From: Cristatella mucedo
Lineage: Eukaryota; Bryozoa; Phylactolaemata; Cristatellidae
NCBI GenBank assembly: GCA_009760855.2
Contig: WPIO01000012.1
Coordinates: 8,244,001 to 8,308,000, forward strand
Reading direction: 5' to 3'
Length of the DNA: 64,000 bases
The notes below the pieces were generated by a model that did not search any database, was not told where the DNA came from, and worked only from the letters and a program-made list of their open reading frames with translations. The position numbers and the translations under genes were made by a program. The first letter of the stretch is position 1, and each line of letters begins with the position of its first letter. Below, one piece after another: positions 32,747-43,348 of the stretch.

Positions 32747-33119
32747 TATCCCTATATGTATACATATGTTTCATTTGCAAAGTGCCTTAAGCGAAACCAA
32801 TCTCTATCTCGGTGCTTCCTATGGACGGCAGGGCTCGAGCCCGCGAACATCGGTCGTCAAACGACCTGGGAGGCTGCTCGGCTTTCCCGGCTCGAGGAGG
32901 AAGGGGGACAGTACACAATATGCATCAGCAGCAGCGGCCAGCCAATAGTTCGACGGTCGTGCCGCGTCGAGCTATCGCGGTCGTTGGAGGGCATCGCGTC
33001 TCGCTGCCCGCTGCTTTTACCCCAACGACTTACCGCAATCTACCCAAAGCCCAAGAAACAAAGCCGAGGCTTTACGAACAGAAGAGCTTGTAGCAATCTC
33101 TTAGAAAATACTCAACTTT
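32747..33119. other. No gene seen
   Basis: Begins with TACATGTA-type AT palindromes. The first part (about 32775-32840) weakly resembles a SINE-B tail and head in reverse (AAAGTGCCTTAAGCGAAACC, GGGCTCGAGCCCGCGA). Confidence 0.35.
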
Positions 33120-33390
33120 CAGGCGTCTATTAACTTCAGTCCGCAGATAGTTCCGACCATTGGGAAAGTAGAACTGACGGCACGATCTAAAAAAGATCGG
33201 AGGTTTGTTAGAGGCACAGCTTAACGACTAGAGCGAGATATTGAATAGATTTAAAGTTAGTGTCAGGATTTTAAAGTCAATGCTTCCGGCATGATGATAA
33301 GTTGGTGCATTTTGAATAGAAATGTGTAAAGTGGCAATTGCAAGATTCGTAGCTGGAAAGCCTAGAAAACGATTTGTTTATCAGTTTATA
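33120..33390 (-). mobile_element. Old LINE-A-group fragment, antisense
   Basis: Recognisable blocks are GACGGCACGATCT...AAGATCGGAGGTTTGTTAGAGG (LINE-A has ACGGTCTCCAAAGGATTTGAGGTTTGTACGAGG) and the CTTGAAGTC-like region. Confidence 0.5.
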
Positions 33391-33720
33391 AGCGTCTCAT
33401 GTTACAGACATGGCAACGTGCAAGGAGAATGTTACAGAATTTTAGACACGTAACAAGGATTAAACCTAAAATCAAGCATTAAGGGTACTAGAAAAATCGG
33501 TAGCAAAAGGTACACATTGCAATGTCAGCTTATTTACCAAAATAAAGATGGGAAATGGGTTTCTTATGTTCCAGTTTCGGTGCCTTTAAAGATTTCTGAA
33601 AGCTACCTCGTAGCAAAGTTAAAACATTTACACGAGTGTTCTCCGACTGCATATGTGAAGGGAGCATCCTTCTGTACAATCTCGTATTTGTATAACCACA
33701 GTCAAGTTACTAAACCATAA
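33391..33720. other. No gene supported
   Basis: A 67-codon frame (33517-33720) is not recognised. Composition matches neighbouring LINE debris. Confidence 0.35.
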
Positions 33721-34130
33721 TTCTTCCGGCACAATTGAGCCAATTAAAGATTGCAATGATGTTAGTATATACGCTGCGGTGCACTGGGAATTCATTAAGA
33801 AAATCATTGAACCTGCTTCCAAACATATTGCTCTTGTGCTTTAAAAGAATGCTGTGTTCTAAAAGTCAACAATCACTGACAAATATCAGTGGATGGTTAG
33901 AGCTGTCAGGTCTCAAAGTGCATCGTGGTTATCGCAACCTTCCGTTTTAGGCACTCTCTGCCAAGTAACGGTCTTCCGTACTCTCACATGTAAAACCTAA
34001 GCTATGTTTGACAGCCTTCTTCAAATTAAAGCATTATACAAATTCTATAGTTCAATCTGTCGAAATTATTTTCAGAATTTAATTTTTTCTACGAGGTATG
34101 TCTGCCAAGCCAGTTGAAAAGAAAAAGATT
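33721..34130 (+). mobile_element. Old LINE reverse transcriptase debris, sense
   Basis: Faint match to the LINE-A polymerase region: GTTTTAGGCACTCTCTGCC corresponds to the 'SVLGPLLF' codons and CACATGTAAAACCTAAGCTATG to the following segment. Heavily mutated. Confidence 0.4.
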
Positions 34131-35005
34131 CTCTCATCACTATAGGATTCTTAGCAAACAATAGCACTTAGTAAATAAAAAATACCCTAAAGATATTAGG
34201 AAAAGGCTCTTCTAAGCTATTCTCTATTATCTTAACCTGAAGGGACCTCAAAGATGGAAAAACAGGCTAAAATGGCAGACATTTTGTCACCTCAAGAGTA
34301 GCGACAGTAATATCAATTGTCATATACCGGAGATTATTCCCTGCATTATCTACCGCTGTAGACATTAGTATAATAACGAATTCGGGAAAAAATGAATTGC
34401 TTGCATTTTTATTAAGAGTTGTCTGATTGTGGTGATTGGTTAGAGATTGTCCTTGGTGCCTAAGGCAAGGGCTCAACTCAAGAGGCTAGTGAGACAAACT
34501 GCATCTCTTTCCTTATCCAAGGTAAAAGCGTTGCTTTGCCTGTTTAATTAGCGCGTTACATAAAGGTGGATAATGTATCGAGTATTTTGTGTAGCACACT
34601 TAGAGAAAATATCTATTCAAATACATTGTAAATGCTGCTAGAGAAAATATAACAAACAGTTAATGAAAACCATGATATACTACTAGGGAAAACATTGAAA
34701 AAACAATATGATTCTAAGAAATGAATGCACACCAAATAATCGCGGCCACGGGAACTAGTAGGAAATCTGGTTGGTGACACTCATTCAATCATTCGCCGGT
34801 AAGCAAAGAATACAGGAAAAAGGACAGGTCAATTAGGGTATTATAGACAAGCATATTGCTGTTGCTCATACACACAGCCACACTAAAGGACTATTCACCC
34901 GGGCAGAAAATAGACAATGAGGAACAGGTTGAATTTGGGCTTCCTTTTCAATGCTGTCACAAGATGTCATTTCAATGCTGTCAGAAGATGGCTTGATGTC
35001 CTTTG
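34131..35005. other. AT-rich intergenic DNA, no gene seen
   Basis: No coding blocks or recognisable repeats. Confidence 0.4.
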
Positions 35006-35535
35006 GTGGTGGATTCTAAGCTTCAGGAGCATGGAAACTGAAGGCACAGTTTCAAAGATTTTTTATATTGATCAGCAGCACAAGAAGCAACTAGAATAAG
35101 AAGAGCACGATGTTACGATGCCAAACTGATGCGAAACTAATTCAGATTGGCCGAAGCAAGAGAATGAGGGACATAAATTAAGCGATAAAATATTAAGGTC
35201 AATATGCTGCTTGATAGATAGCTATGCCCATCAGCTCGAAATCTAGGGTCATATTCCAAAGTGACCTCTCGTTAGACGACTACATCAGCTCCACAATCAA
35301 GTCTGCCTACTCTCAGCTACATAAAATTCCTAAAATTTGGGCTGGTTTAGATAAGGATACCACGTCTAAGTTGGTCCATGCATTTGGTGACATCCCATCT
35401 TGATTTCTGTAACTCACTTCTTGCTGGCCTACCGGCATGTGCAATCAGGCGATTACAGATGGTGCAAAACTCGAAGAGATTGAGTTCTATGAGGGCGCTT
35501 TATCAAGTGCATTATTATTATTATTTGCATACCTA
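35006..35535. mobile_element. Two LINE fragments in opposite orientations
   Basis: 35010-35220 is diverged LINE-A in antisense. 35225-35535 is LINE-A in sense, from the 'VIFQSDLSLDD' block through 'LLAGLPACAIRRLQMVQNS', then directly fused to the 3' end GAGATTGAGTTCTATGAGGGCGC with an ATT tail. About 0.6 kb is missing between those two parts. Confidence 0.7.
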
Positions 35536-37395
35536 TTGTTTCTGCCATTCGTAAATTTAAATGTGTTTAAGGTTGAAGTACAAATATAAGCAGAAATCCG
35601 GTTTCCTATAGCAAAGTTTAAGCAGGCTGATGAACGGTACAGACCCTCATTTAAGGCTCTATGCACACAACATATGTTTTCTTGCTCATCAATTCGTGTA
35701 AGCACCATTATCTCCCCGCATCCATTGCGTGCAATTACACGTGTGCGTTTGCACTCAAACTGTGGCCAAATAGGTAACATTTAGGGTTTATGAGGCTTTG
35801 GCTAGTTTGATTATCTTGCTAGAAGAGCCGCTGGACAAACACATACACGGCGGGATAGCGTGGTTGATTTTTAGATTTAAAACCTAGACAAATGGCTGAG
35901 AACTGACTGGCAAGACTTAAGGTACTACGATAAACGAATGCTAAACCGCTATGAATGTCAAGGCTCAGTTTCAAATTCGATACTGATCAGCTTCTTGACG
36001 TCCGTCACCAGGAAGCACCGACAAATTTCGTTAACAACAGCGAGGCTAATTACTAACGGGAGCAGAAACTAGTTAGCCCTAGCCTGCTGGGATGCCACGG
36101 AAATTTCATCGGTTTCCTGAGATGCTATTAATAGTTTGACTGAGGCGAACAAAGCAGGTCGTCGCCGGCAGACATTATACGAGCGCCTCTCTTTTCTATT
36201 TCTCATTTTGGAGAATTTTAGCTCAGCCTTAAGTGGAGGTTTCAATGCTTTCCCCGTAAAAGCAAGTGTTCACAGGCATTGGTTGTATTTCGACACCCTC
36301 TACAATTGTTTATTGAACTTGTGGCTTCTGTCTAAGTACTGCCAGGCCATCGTCCATTTTTTGTAGCGTCGTAGCAAAGGTGTCCATAACCAAATCGAGG
36401 AACGCGCAATTGCCGGCTTATCTGGAAAAAGGACTCGGGATTAAAGAGACACCATTCTGATGAAACATCTCTTCCCCGAGTGGTTAGCGCTTCCTACGTA
36501 AATGTAACGTTGTCACGTACCGGCATAGCCCTTTGTCTTCTGATCGTCAGCGATCGACGCCATTAGTCACTAGAGCTTTCTGAAGAGAATGAGCAAGGCA
36601 GCCGGTCTGGATGACAAGCTCGGTGAGACTTCGATATCTCACCGGTCCAACGCTATCTAGTCAGGTTCCAACCAGCAGAGCCATTATGCGCAGTATTCCG
36701 CAGTCTCAGTCCCACGCCGCAGCCTACATCTGTTTCGGCCCCAGCAGGTAATCCCGACGCTCCGAATCAGCTATCACTATCCTGCCGATGCTAACCCGCT
36801 GAAACTGCCTTTTAAACGCTCCTCCGAGTCGAACTGCGACGATCGATAGACTAAAATGAAATGTCTTTAAATTGGGTCGCATTCGAGTCGCAGTCGCAGT
36901 CGCATCCGTCGCATCCGAGTAACGGTGATTGTCAGAACCTCTTTCCATTGCAAAACCTTTATCGGCTCCTGGTAACTAATCTTTGAGTCTCTGGTCCTCG
37001 GTCCGTCCAGCTAGTAGTAAGTAGATACTAATTGTAAATTTTAGCCCATCATATAGCAATACCAACCTGGAATCGCAGATCGATGCTCCAACAGCGTCGA
37101 TGTTCACTAGCGACCATTTTCTCAACCGCTCACAAACAACCATACCATAGTGACCGAAATGGAGACTTGGCAGAGCGTCTCTCGAAATCTTTCCTAAATA
37201 AGATCGAATTGGTAAGGGACTCAATTCTTCTAGTTTACTTCATGTTGGACTACAAATCCACACCGTCTTTCTCTTTAATTTTAAACACCCCGCTAAATAT
37301 GCGTAGTAGGCTAAAAATACCACTAGTTCACTTGACCCTATCTCACGAGTTACCCTTATGAGGTGCGTAGACCAGTGCTTTCCACGATAACAAAT
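35536..37395. other. No gene seen
   Basis: A 36.72-36.93 kb patch carries CGCATTCGAGTCGCAGTCGCAG-type hexamer repetition. Otherwise nothing supported. Confidence 0.35.
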
Positions 37396-37399
37396 ATTG

Positions 37400-37957
37400 T
37401 AGATGCATCCCTGGCTACCGGAAAAAATACCCCCCCCCGTCTGAAAACGGCAATTTTCAGGCTACCCATTAAAAAGCCTACACCGGATCGTCAGAATTTA
37501 GGTAGCCTTCGTCCAGTCTCCCTCCCGCCATTCTAATCCAAGGCACTTGAGCTGGTAGTGGCTCATGAACTAAACCATTTTTCACAAATTCATCAGATCT
37601 TGCTAGAAAGTTCCAATCGCGATTAAGAGTCAACCAATGCCCAGAAGCGGCTCTGCTTCAGACTTACAATGATCTTCCGAGCAAAGGTGATCAGGGTAGG
37701 GTCTCTCTGATACCTCTCCTAGATCTTTCAGCTGCGTCGAACGCGATGGCCCATCGAGTCCTTTTGAATCGCCTATCAAAATGGGTAGGACTCCCTGGCA
37801 TAGTGATAATCTTGGTTCAGTCCTACATCAACGAGAGATTCAGCGTATAGATAGAATGGCTCTTGGTCGTTTGGTGAGCTTTTAAAAGTATGCGGTATCT
37901 CAAGGTTCGGTCATAGGCCCCATTTTCTTCGTCTAGCCCCCTCTCTCTCTCCCCCCC

Positions 37958-37990
<33 letters not shown>

Positions 37991-38760
37991 GACTTTCTCT
38001 TTCCCTTTCTAGCCGATTTTTTCCTAGCACGATCCCAGCTTTCGTTTTTACGTAGATAACACAAAGCTCTACTTACCTTTTGACTCTTCTCAGCCTCGAT
38101 CTACATCTGGCTCACTTATTTCCTTCGCATCTTGCATCGAATACTTTCGCATTTAAATAGCCACTAACTTCACAAAGCTTAACGACGACAAGACCAAATT
38201 AATTGCTATTGGCGAGCATAGTATCGCCCTTAAGATGGAAGACTTCACCCTCATGATTGGTTCATACTCCATCGCTCCAGTGACGTCTGCCCGTAACCTG
38301 GGAGTGCTGTCTCAAAACATGATCGAGCACATGTCCGTCGCTGTTAAATTGATCCAATTTCAGATGTGGAAGATTTTAAAAATAGGGTCTGCAAAGATAA
38401 AAGTATGAGAACCGAACTAGTTCACAAGTGTCGTTGACATCGTGTCTGGAGTCCTTCAATTCCCTTGATTCATGACTGACCAACCAATTTTTTTTCCTTT
38501 GTTTTCAGCAAATGGCAGAGAGGTCGGAATCTTGTTCGCTCGCCTAAATCTTTCTGAGTCGTCGATTGATTAGCTGGCACATCACGCAGTTCCTGTCTAA
38601 CCTTCACCGTTTCCTTTTGAAGCGTCGAATCGACTTCAATATAATCTCTCTGGCTTAAATGTCGCGTCAATCGCTTTTACTCGCCAACCTGAGCGACCTA
38701 CTTGCCTCCAGTGTCGCACACATCTCTCATCGGCTTCAAATTGATTGACTCCTAGTTAGC
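37400..38760 (+). mobile_element. LINE-C, a diverged CR1/L2-group LINE, sense, dead
   Basis: Polymerase blocks appear in broken frames: 'LPIKKPTPDRQNLGSLRPVSLPP' (37456-37525), 'LLDLSAASNAMAH' (37720-37755), 'FYVDNTKLYLPFDSSQP' (38040-38090, where the usual YADD is YVDN) and 'LNDDKTKLIAIG' (38180-38215), 'SARNLGVLSQN'. A CT microsatellite (37930-37991) interrupts it. More diverged from LINE-A than the LINE-A copies are from each other. Confidence 0.7.
37930..37991 (+). repeat. (CT)n microsatellite
   Basis: CT repeats with short C runs, located inside the LINE-C remnant. Confidence 0.97.
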
Positions 38761-38869
38761 GCGCCACGCGCCCTGGTAGAATAACTGTCTGTTGTAGGTA
38801 AAGTTTTTTTGAGACAGTAGTCAGCTCACCGACAACCGGCCGAGACAGCGGAGCGTTGTGGCTGGCTCT

Positions 38870-39235
38870 ATGATTCATCGCAAATCGGACAATAGAGGCT
38901 TTCATTTGTATGCAGATGCAACAAAGCTGTACATGTGTCTTGATCCCTCTCTACCTTAAAGCACGTCGAAATCTTTCAACTTCCTGGCTGAATGTATTGC
39001 CGACATTCGCACTTGGACGGCAAACAACTTCGTCAAAATTTAATGATAATAAGCCAAATACTGTAACCAGTTACAGGCGAATCGGGTCCAACTCAGAAAT
39101 TAAAAAACTAAACCTCACTCCGGGCTTGTCCAGCATAACTCCCGTAGTATCTGCACTAAATGTTGGTGCCCTGGTCCAAAGTGACCTTTCACTAGAAGAT
39201 CACATCAGCTCCACGGTCTTAGATGGTTTCTGAAG
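38870..39235 (+). mobile_element. LINE-A-group fragment, sense
   Basis: Blocks 'FHLYADATKLYMCLDPSL' (38900-38955), 'CIADIRTWTANNFVK' (38993-39040) and 'SALNVGALVQSDLSLEDHISST' (39150-39218) in shifting frames. Confidence 0.7.
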
Positions 39236-40330
39236 TGAAAGACAGCCGATTTGGCTGCACGTTGCTCAACATAAAAAAAGCTGCACAAGTGCAATACAAG
39301 GAGTGACTCCGACTGGCGCGGAGTCCGCAACAATCTTCCCGGGTGCATTTAAGCATTTCGGCCCTGGTCGCAAGTTGGGCAAGCACCTGTTACAGGTTTC
39401 CCCAACAGCTGGCGCCCTGGACGTCCGTCCACTGAGCAGAAAAGGATATTCTGGAGGCTTTTGAGACACTGGAAGCTACGTGTGAGAGAAATCATGTGAG
39501 AACGATTCTAAAAATTTCTGATAGTCTCTCTCTCTCTATCTCTCGATCTCGATCTCGAGCAGCCTCCAAAGACGCTTGTTTTTCGCTCAGCACTTGAACG
39601 CGTGGCCCGGTGCACCAATCACGGGCTGCTGCTGCTCGCCGAGGTAAGGCGGCTGCCGAGCGCACTGCTTCAAGTCCGCAAAAAAGAGGCCAAAGCTTCC
39701 TGCCGTCTTGCTCTCCAGGGAGCGTGCCCAGCTCAGGCCGCGCGCGTATGGCGTAGTAGCTCTAAACGTGCAGCGCAGCGGAAATGAGATGCGTGCCGCG
39801 CGCTCCTTTTATCAGTTGAACTTGCAATTTTGTCCTCCTCCCCTTTGATACAACAATTCGCAAGCAATGCTCCAAAAGCCCACGCCCAGCGCATTCAAAA
39901 ACTTGCAAGTTAGCTGCCCAGTGGGGCTCACAATTTTTAGCAATTACAGCCACGACAAAGCAACAGCAACACCGCCAGAGCAGAGCACAATTTTGAATGG
40001 CATCTTGCAGCAACGTGACTTATGCGCCTATAAGAAGACTTTGAACCAGGTGTGTGATGGCGATTACAGCCGCAAGGAGAGACATCGTCAACACGCTGAG
40101 CGGCACAGCCTCGTTGCTACCATCATCTGGCTGGCTAATGCAAAATGGTGGCAGCTGGTGATATTCAGGATGGCCTGTGAAATGGCGACAAAGAAGACAT
40201 TGCTGAATGAGCGTGCACGTTTGACTAAGAAGACGCTACGAGTTACAGTCGGGCATGGAGACGCCGAACACCAAATAGAGAGCGCGGCTGAGCAAGCAGC
40301 GTCACCTTCGCGTGACACTCAAACTGGTTA
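39236..40330. other. No gene proven; one 154-codon unassigned frame
   Basis: Short CT and GATCTC tracts lie at 39522-39560. The frame at 39867-40331 (plus) has balanced composition and a Lys/Arg-rich C-terminal half but no recognised motif, signal peptide or splice context. I would not call it a gene. Confidence 0.3.
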
Positions 40331-40332
40331 AA

Positions 40333-40361
<29 letters not shown>
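40331..40361. repeat. (AT)n microsatellite
   Basis: About 15 AT units, flanked on both sides by AAACTGGTT. Confidence 0.95.
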
Positions 40362-40364
<3 letters not shown>

Positions 40365-40984
40365 GTTTGCAGCCTGACAGCCCACTTTCCAGAGTGGGCT
40401 TAGGCAAAAATGTACGGTTCTACAGAGTTGAGCCGGGCGGCGGGGGGGGGGCAGCCATCATCTGTCTTCTAAAAGGGCATAGGCTCTTTAAAATACCCTC
40501 TTCAAAATGCCCGCAAGGTCGAACTGCCTTTCAAACGCGCCGTTGCAGAGCTTTCTGCTCTGAAGTCCTTTGCCACAAGTGCAGCGCTCGTTGTGGCGCT
40601 AGTCGTCCGCAGCGAAGGCGTAAAGAGACACCGATGCAGCTACTACTAGCCTCTAAGCGCGGCTAACGAGTCGTAGTTTTGGCGCCGACACACCCACATA
40701 TGCCAACAGTAATAGACGGCAGTAGCAATAAAGAGCGCGCACACCCTTACTATAGCTTGTCCATGCCCATAGCGTAAACGAATTTACTTCGTAGCTACAG
40801 AGAGGTGTGAGCGTATAGCGCCAGCGATGGAGTACAACCCTCCGACTCGAGGCCCAAAGTGCCGCTGACTAGCTTAAAGTTCAGCGCACAAGTGAATAAT
40901 TATTACGTATTGTAACTTATTGATTCTACATACTGTAAAATTCAGGAGCTGCCAATTACCTCTAGAGACGCCACAATCTGGCTA
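40362..40984. other. No gene seen
   Basis: A poly-G run occurs near 40441-40450. Nothing else supported. Confidence 0.4.
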
Positions 40985-41195
40985 GCGTAATAATAATAGC
41001 AATAATAATGCACTTGATAAAGCGCCCTCAGATAACTTAATCTCTCTCTAGGCGCTTTACATTTGCTGCAAAGGGAAATGCAATTGAATGGTGAGTAAAA
41101 TCACGCTTGATAAACAAACAAAATGAATAACATGGTTAGGGGTGACATGCAAGGGGTCAGCATGCAAATGTGGTTAGTGGCAGCATAGAAGTGCA
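40985..41195 (-). mobile_element. LINE-A 3' end, antisense
   Basis: (TAA)n tail, then the conserved 3'UTR (CCTCAGATAACTTAATCTCTC, CTTTACATTTGCTGC). 5' truncated to about 210 bp. Confidence 0.85.
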
Positions 41196-41867
<672 letters not shown>

Positions 41868-41992
41868 GAAATCATTTGCATAGCATCGTAGGATAAATTA
41901 ATCCTTATCTAGGCGATTCACATATTCCGCAGGGCTCGAGTACGCGACCATTGTCGCTAAAGGGAAGTACCTTAACACCTAGGGAAAACCAG
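41868..41992 (-). mobile_element. SINE-B copy, antisense
   Basis: The reverse complement shows the tRNA-like head remnant, CCCTGCGGAATATGTGAATCG, and the LINE-A-like tail. The adjoining AT/GT microsatellite probably grew from its 3' tail. Confidence 0.7.
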
Positions 41993-42534
41993 ATAACGCT
42001 ATCATCACGATAGTATTAGAAAATCCACGCTAAGTTGTTGGCTACCAAAAAAACTCTCCATGAGAAACCCAAATAATTAAGTGCACTGGCGCTAAGAGTA
42101 ATCTTAGGTGGAGTCGTAATAACCTAGTTAGCTTCAAGATGAAGATTTACTGGCGATGAAGAGAACTGAAGAAACGCATGCATGTACGAACAACCACACT
42201 CACATGAAAGCGACCTACCAAAAGAGAATTCATCAATAATAATTGCAGTTCTTACGGGATACTCATCTGATTTCGTCTGCTTGTCCACATAAAGTTACGA
42301 TGTACACAACAAAAAGGTAAACAAACAAATACTTTGTTTAGTCTCCCGAGTCCATGCTATGCTTTTTGCAGGAGGGCGTCTCTGAAAGCTGAGTGACTGT
42401 GGGTGCGCCATCTTGATTCTGGGTCGTCAAAGTAATTATCTTTAGCGACATTACTACTTACTTTATATTATTGCTTCCGACAGAGCGCGGCCAGATTGCT
42501 CATTGCGGTCTCCCATAAAGCAGAAAAACCATAT

Positions 42535-42745
42535 TTAGTCACATGGTGGTGCGTACTCACCCGTGGCATTATCTTGAGGTGAATCTGATAAGCACTCGTT
42601 CCAAAATCGGCAACGATCGCCCACGGGGTCTCTGCCAAACCGCGGACTGTCCAAGGACTCCAGCGATATTTCGTAGTATTGCTTGTTGGTAGCGGTATAT
42701 TGAGGCCAAACGAAAGGTGAAACCATCGGACCAGATGAGGGATTT
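42535..42745 (-). CDS. Esterase B, exon 2 (C-terminal exon)
   Basis: After an acceptor (CCTTTCGTCTTTCCAG ending at 42746) the frame encodes NPSSGPMVSPFVWPQYT, then KQYYEISLE and RCRFWNECL, ending at a TAA at 42535-42537. The order 'NP...WP.YT......I.L......C.FWN' is the standard C-terminal end of cholinesterases/carboxylesterases after the FA.TG block. The acceptor phase fits the esterase B exon 1 donor exactly: GG plus A restores the Gly of TGNP. No other esterase exon in the window offers a free donor in the right order. The Cys in RCRFWN is the usual partner of the last disulfide. A strong internal donor at 42560 may allow a further exon. Confidence 0.85.
42551..42561 (-). other. Strong 5' splice-site-like sequence inside esterase B exon 2
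   Basis: The minus strand reads CACGG|GTGAGTAC, close to the ideal donor, 26 nt before the stop codon and shortly after the FWNECL block. If used, the C-terminus would come from a third exon. Confidence 0.5.
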
Positions 42746-42765
42746 CTGGAAAGACGAAAGGAATG
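42746..42765 (-). other. Acceptor site of esterase B exon 2
   Basis: The minus strand reads CATTCCTTTCGTCTTTCCAG, a good pyrimidine tract plus CAG, directly before the codon phase needed for exon 2. Confidence 0.8.
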
Positions 42766-42790
42766 TTTTAAGAGAATTGCGTACTCTTCC

Positions 42791-42950
42791 GAGCTGGTTT
42801 GGTCTAGCGGTTAAGGTGCTCGCCCTGACCAAGGTCTGACTGAGGTCGTGGGCTCGAGCCCCGAGGCATATGTGAAGCGCCTGAATATAGATTAAGTTCT
42901 CTTGGGACGCTATATAAATGAATTATATATATATATATTATTTTATTATC
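42791..42950 (+). mobile_element. SINE-B copy, sense, in the esterase B intron
   Basis: The best SINE-B copy here: head GAGCTGGTTTGGTCTAGCGG, box-B-like GGGCTCGAGCCCC, tail GAAGCGCCTGAATATAGATT...GGACGCTATATAAATG and an AT repeat. It lies about 25 bp upstream of the exon 2 acceptor tract, antisense to the gene. Confidence 0.9.
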
Positions 42951-43044
42951 TTACCATTGACGAATACATAGTAATGTTACAAAGAAAGTGGCATGTTTTC
43001 CGCGTACTGCCTTTGACGCAATTCATTAGTCAACCGAATACAGC

Positions 43045-43348
43045 GAGTACCTAGACTGTGAAACTCACTCCAAAATTCTTACACAGCGGTATCTACTCCC
43101 CTACTGCCGACTGTGGCACATCCTTTCAGCCTTTCTGAGCTGCTACTTCTATACTACCTAAAATTCCCTTCTGGACTCAGCTGTGCTTCTTACTTTCTCT
43201 TTTTGCTAGAGGTGAAGTCCTTCGGCTACCGAATGCGCTCCAAAAGCTGCTTAGACACTGATTTCACTGTAGAAAACTCTTAATCGTAACACCCGATTAG
43301 CCTTTGTGCTTTGTGGAGTTCCAGTCGATGATGCATTACATTACACAT
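43045..43348 (+). mobile_element. LINE-B 3' end, sense, in the esterase B intron
   Basis: The conserved LINE-B block (TACTGCCGACTGTGGCACATCC, GTCCTTCGGCTACCGAATGC) ends GATGCATTACATTACACA. Confidence 0.8.

Noticed and set aside
32430-33133. Frames rich in Cys-Val, Thr-His and Thr-Arg near 32.6 kb
   Set aside because: Translations of the CA/CACG microsatellite.
39867-40331. 154-codon plus-strand frame as a gene
   Set aside because: Balanced composition but no recognised motif, no splice context and no neighbour that would explain it.
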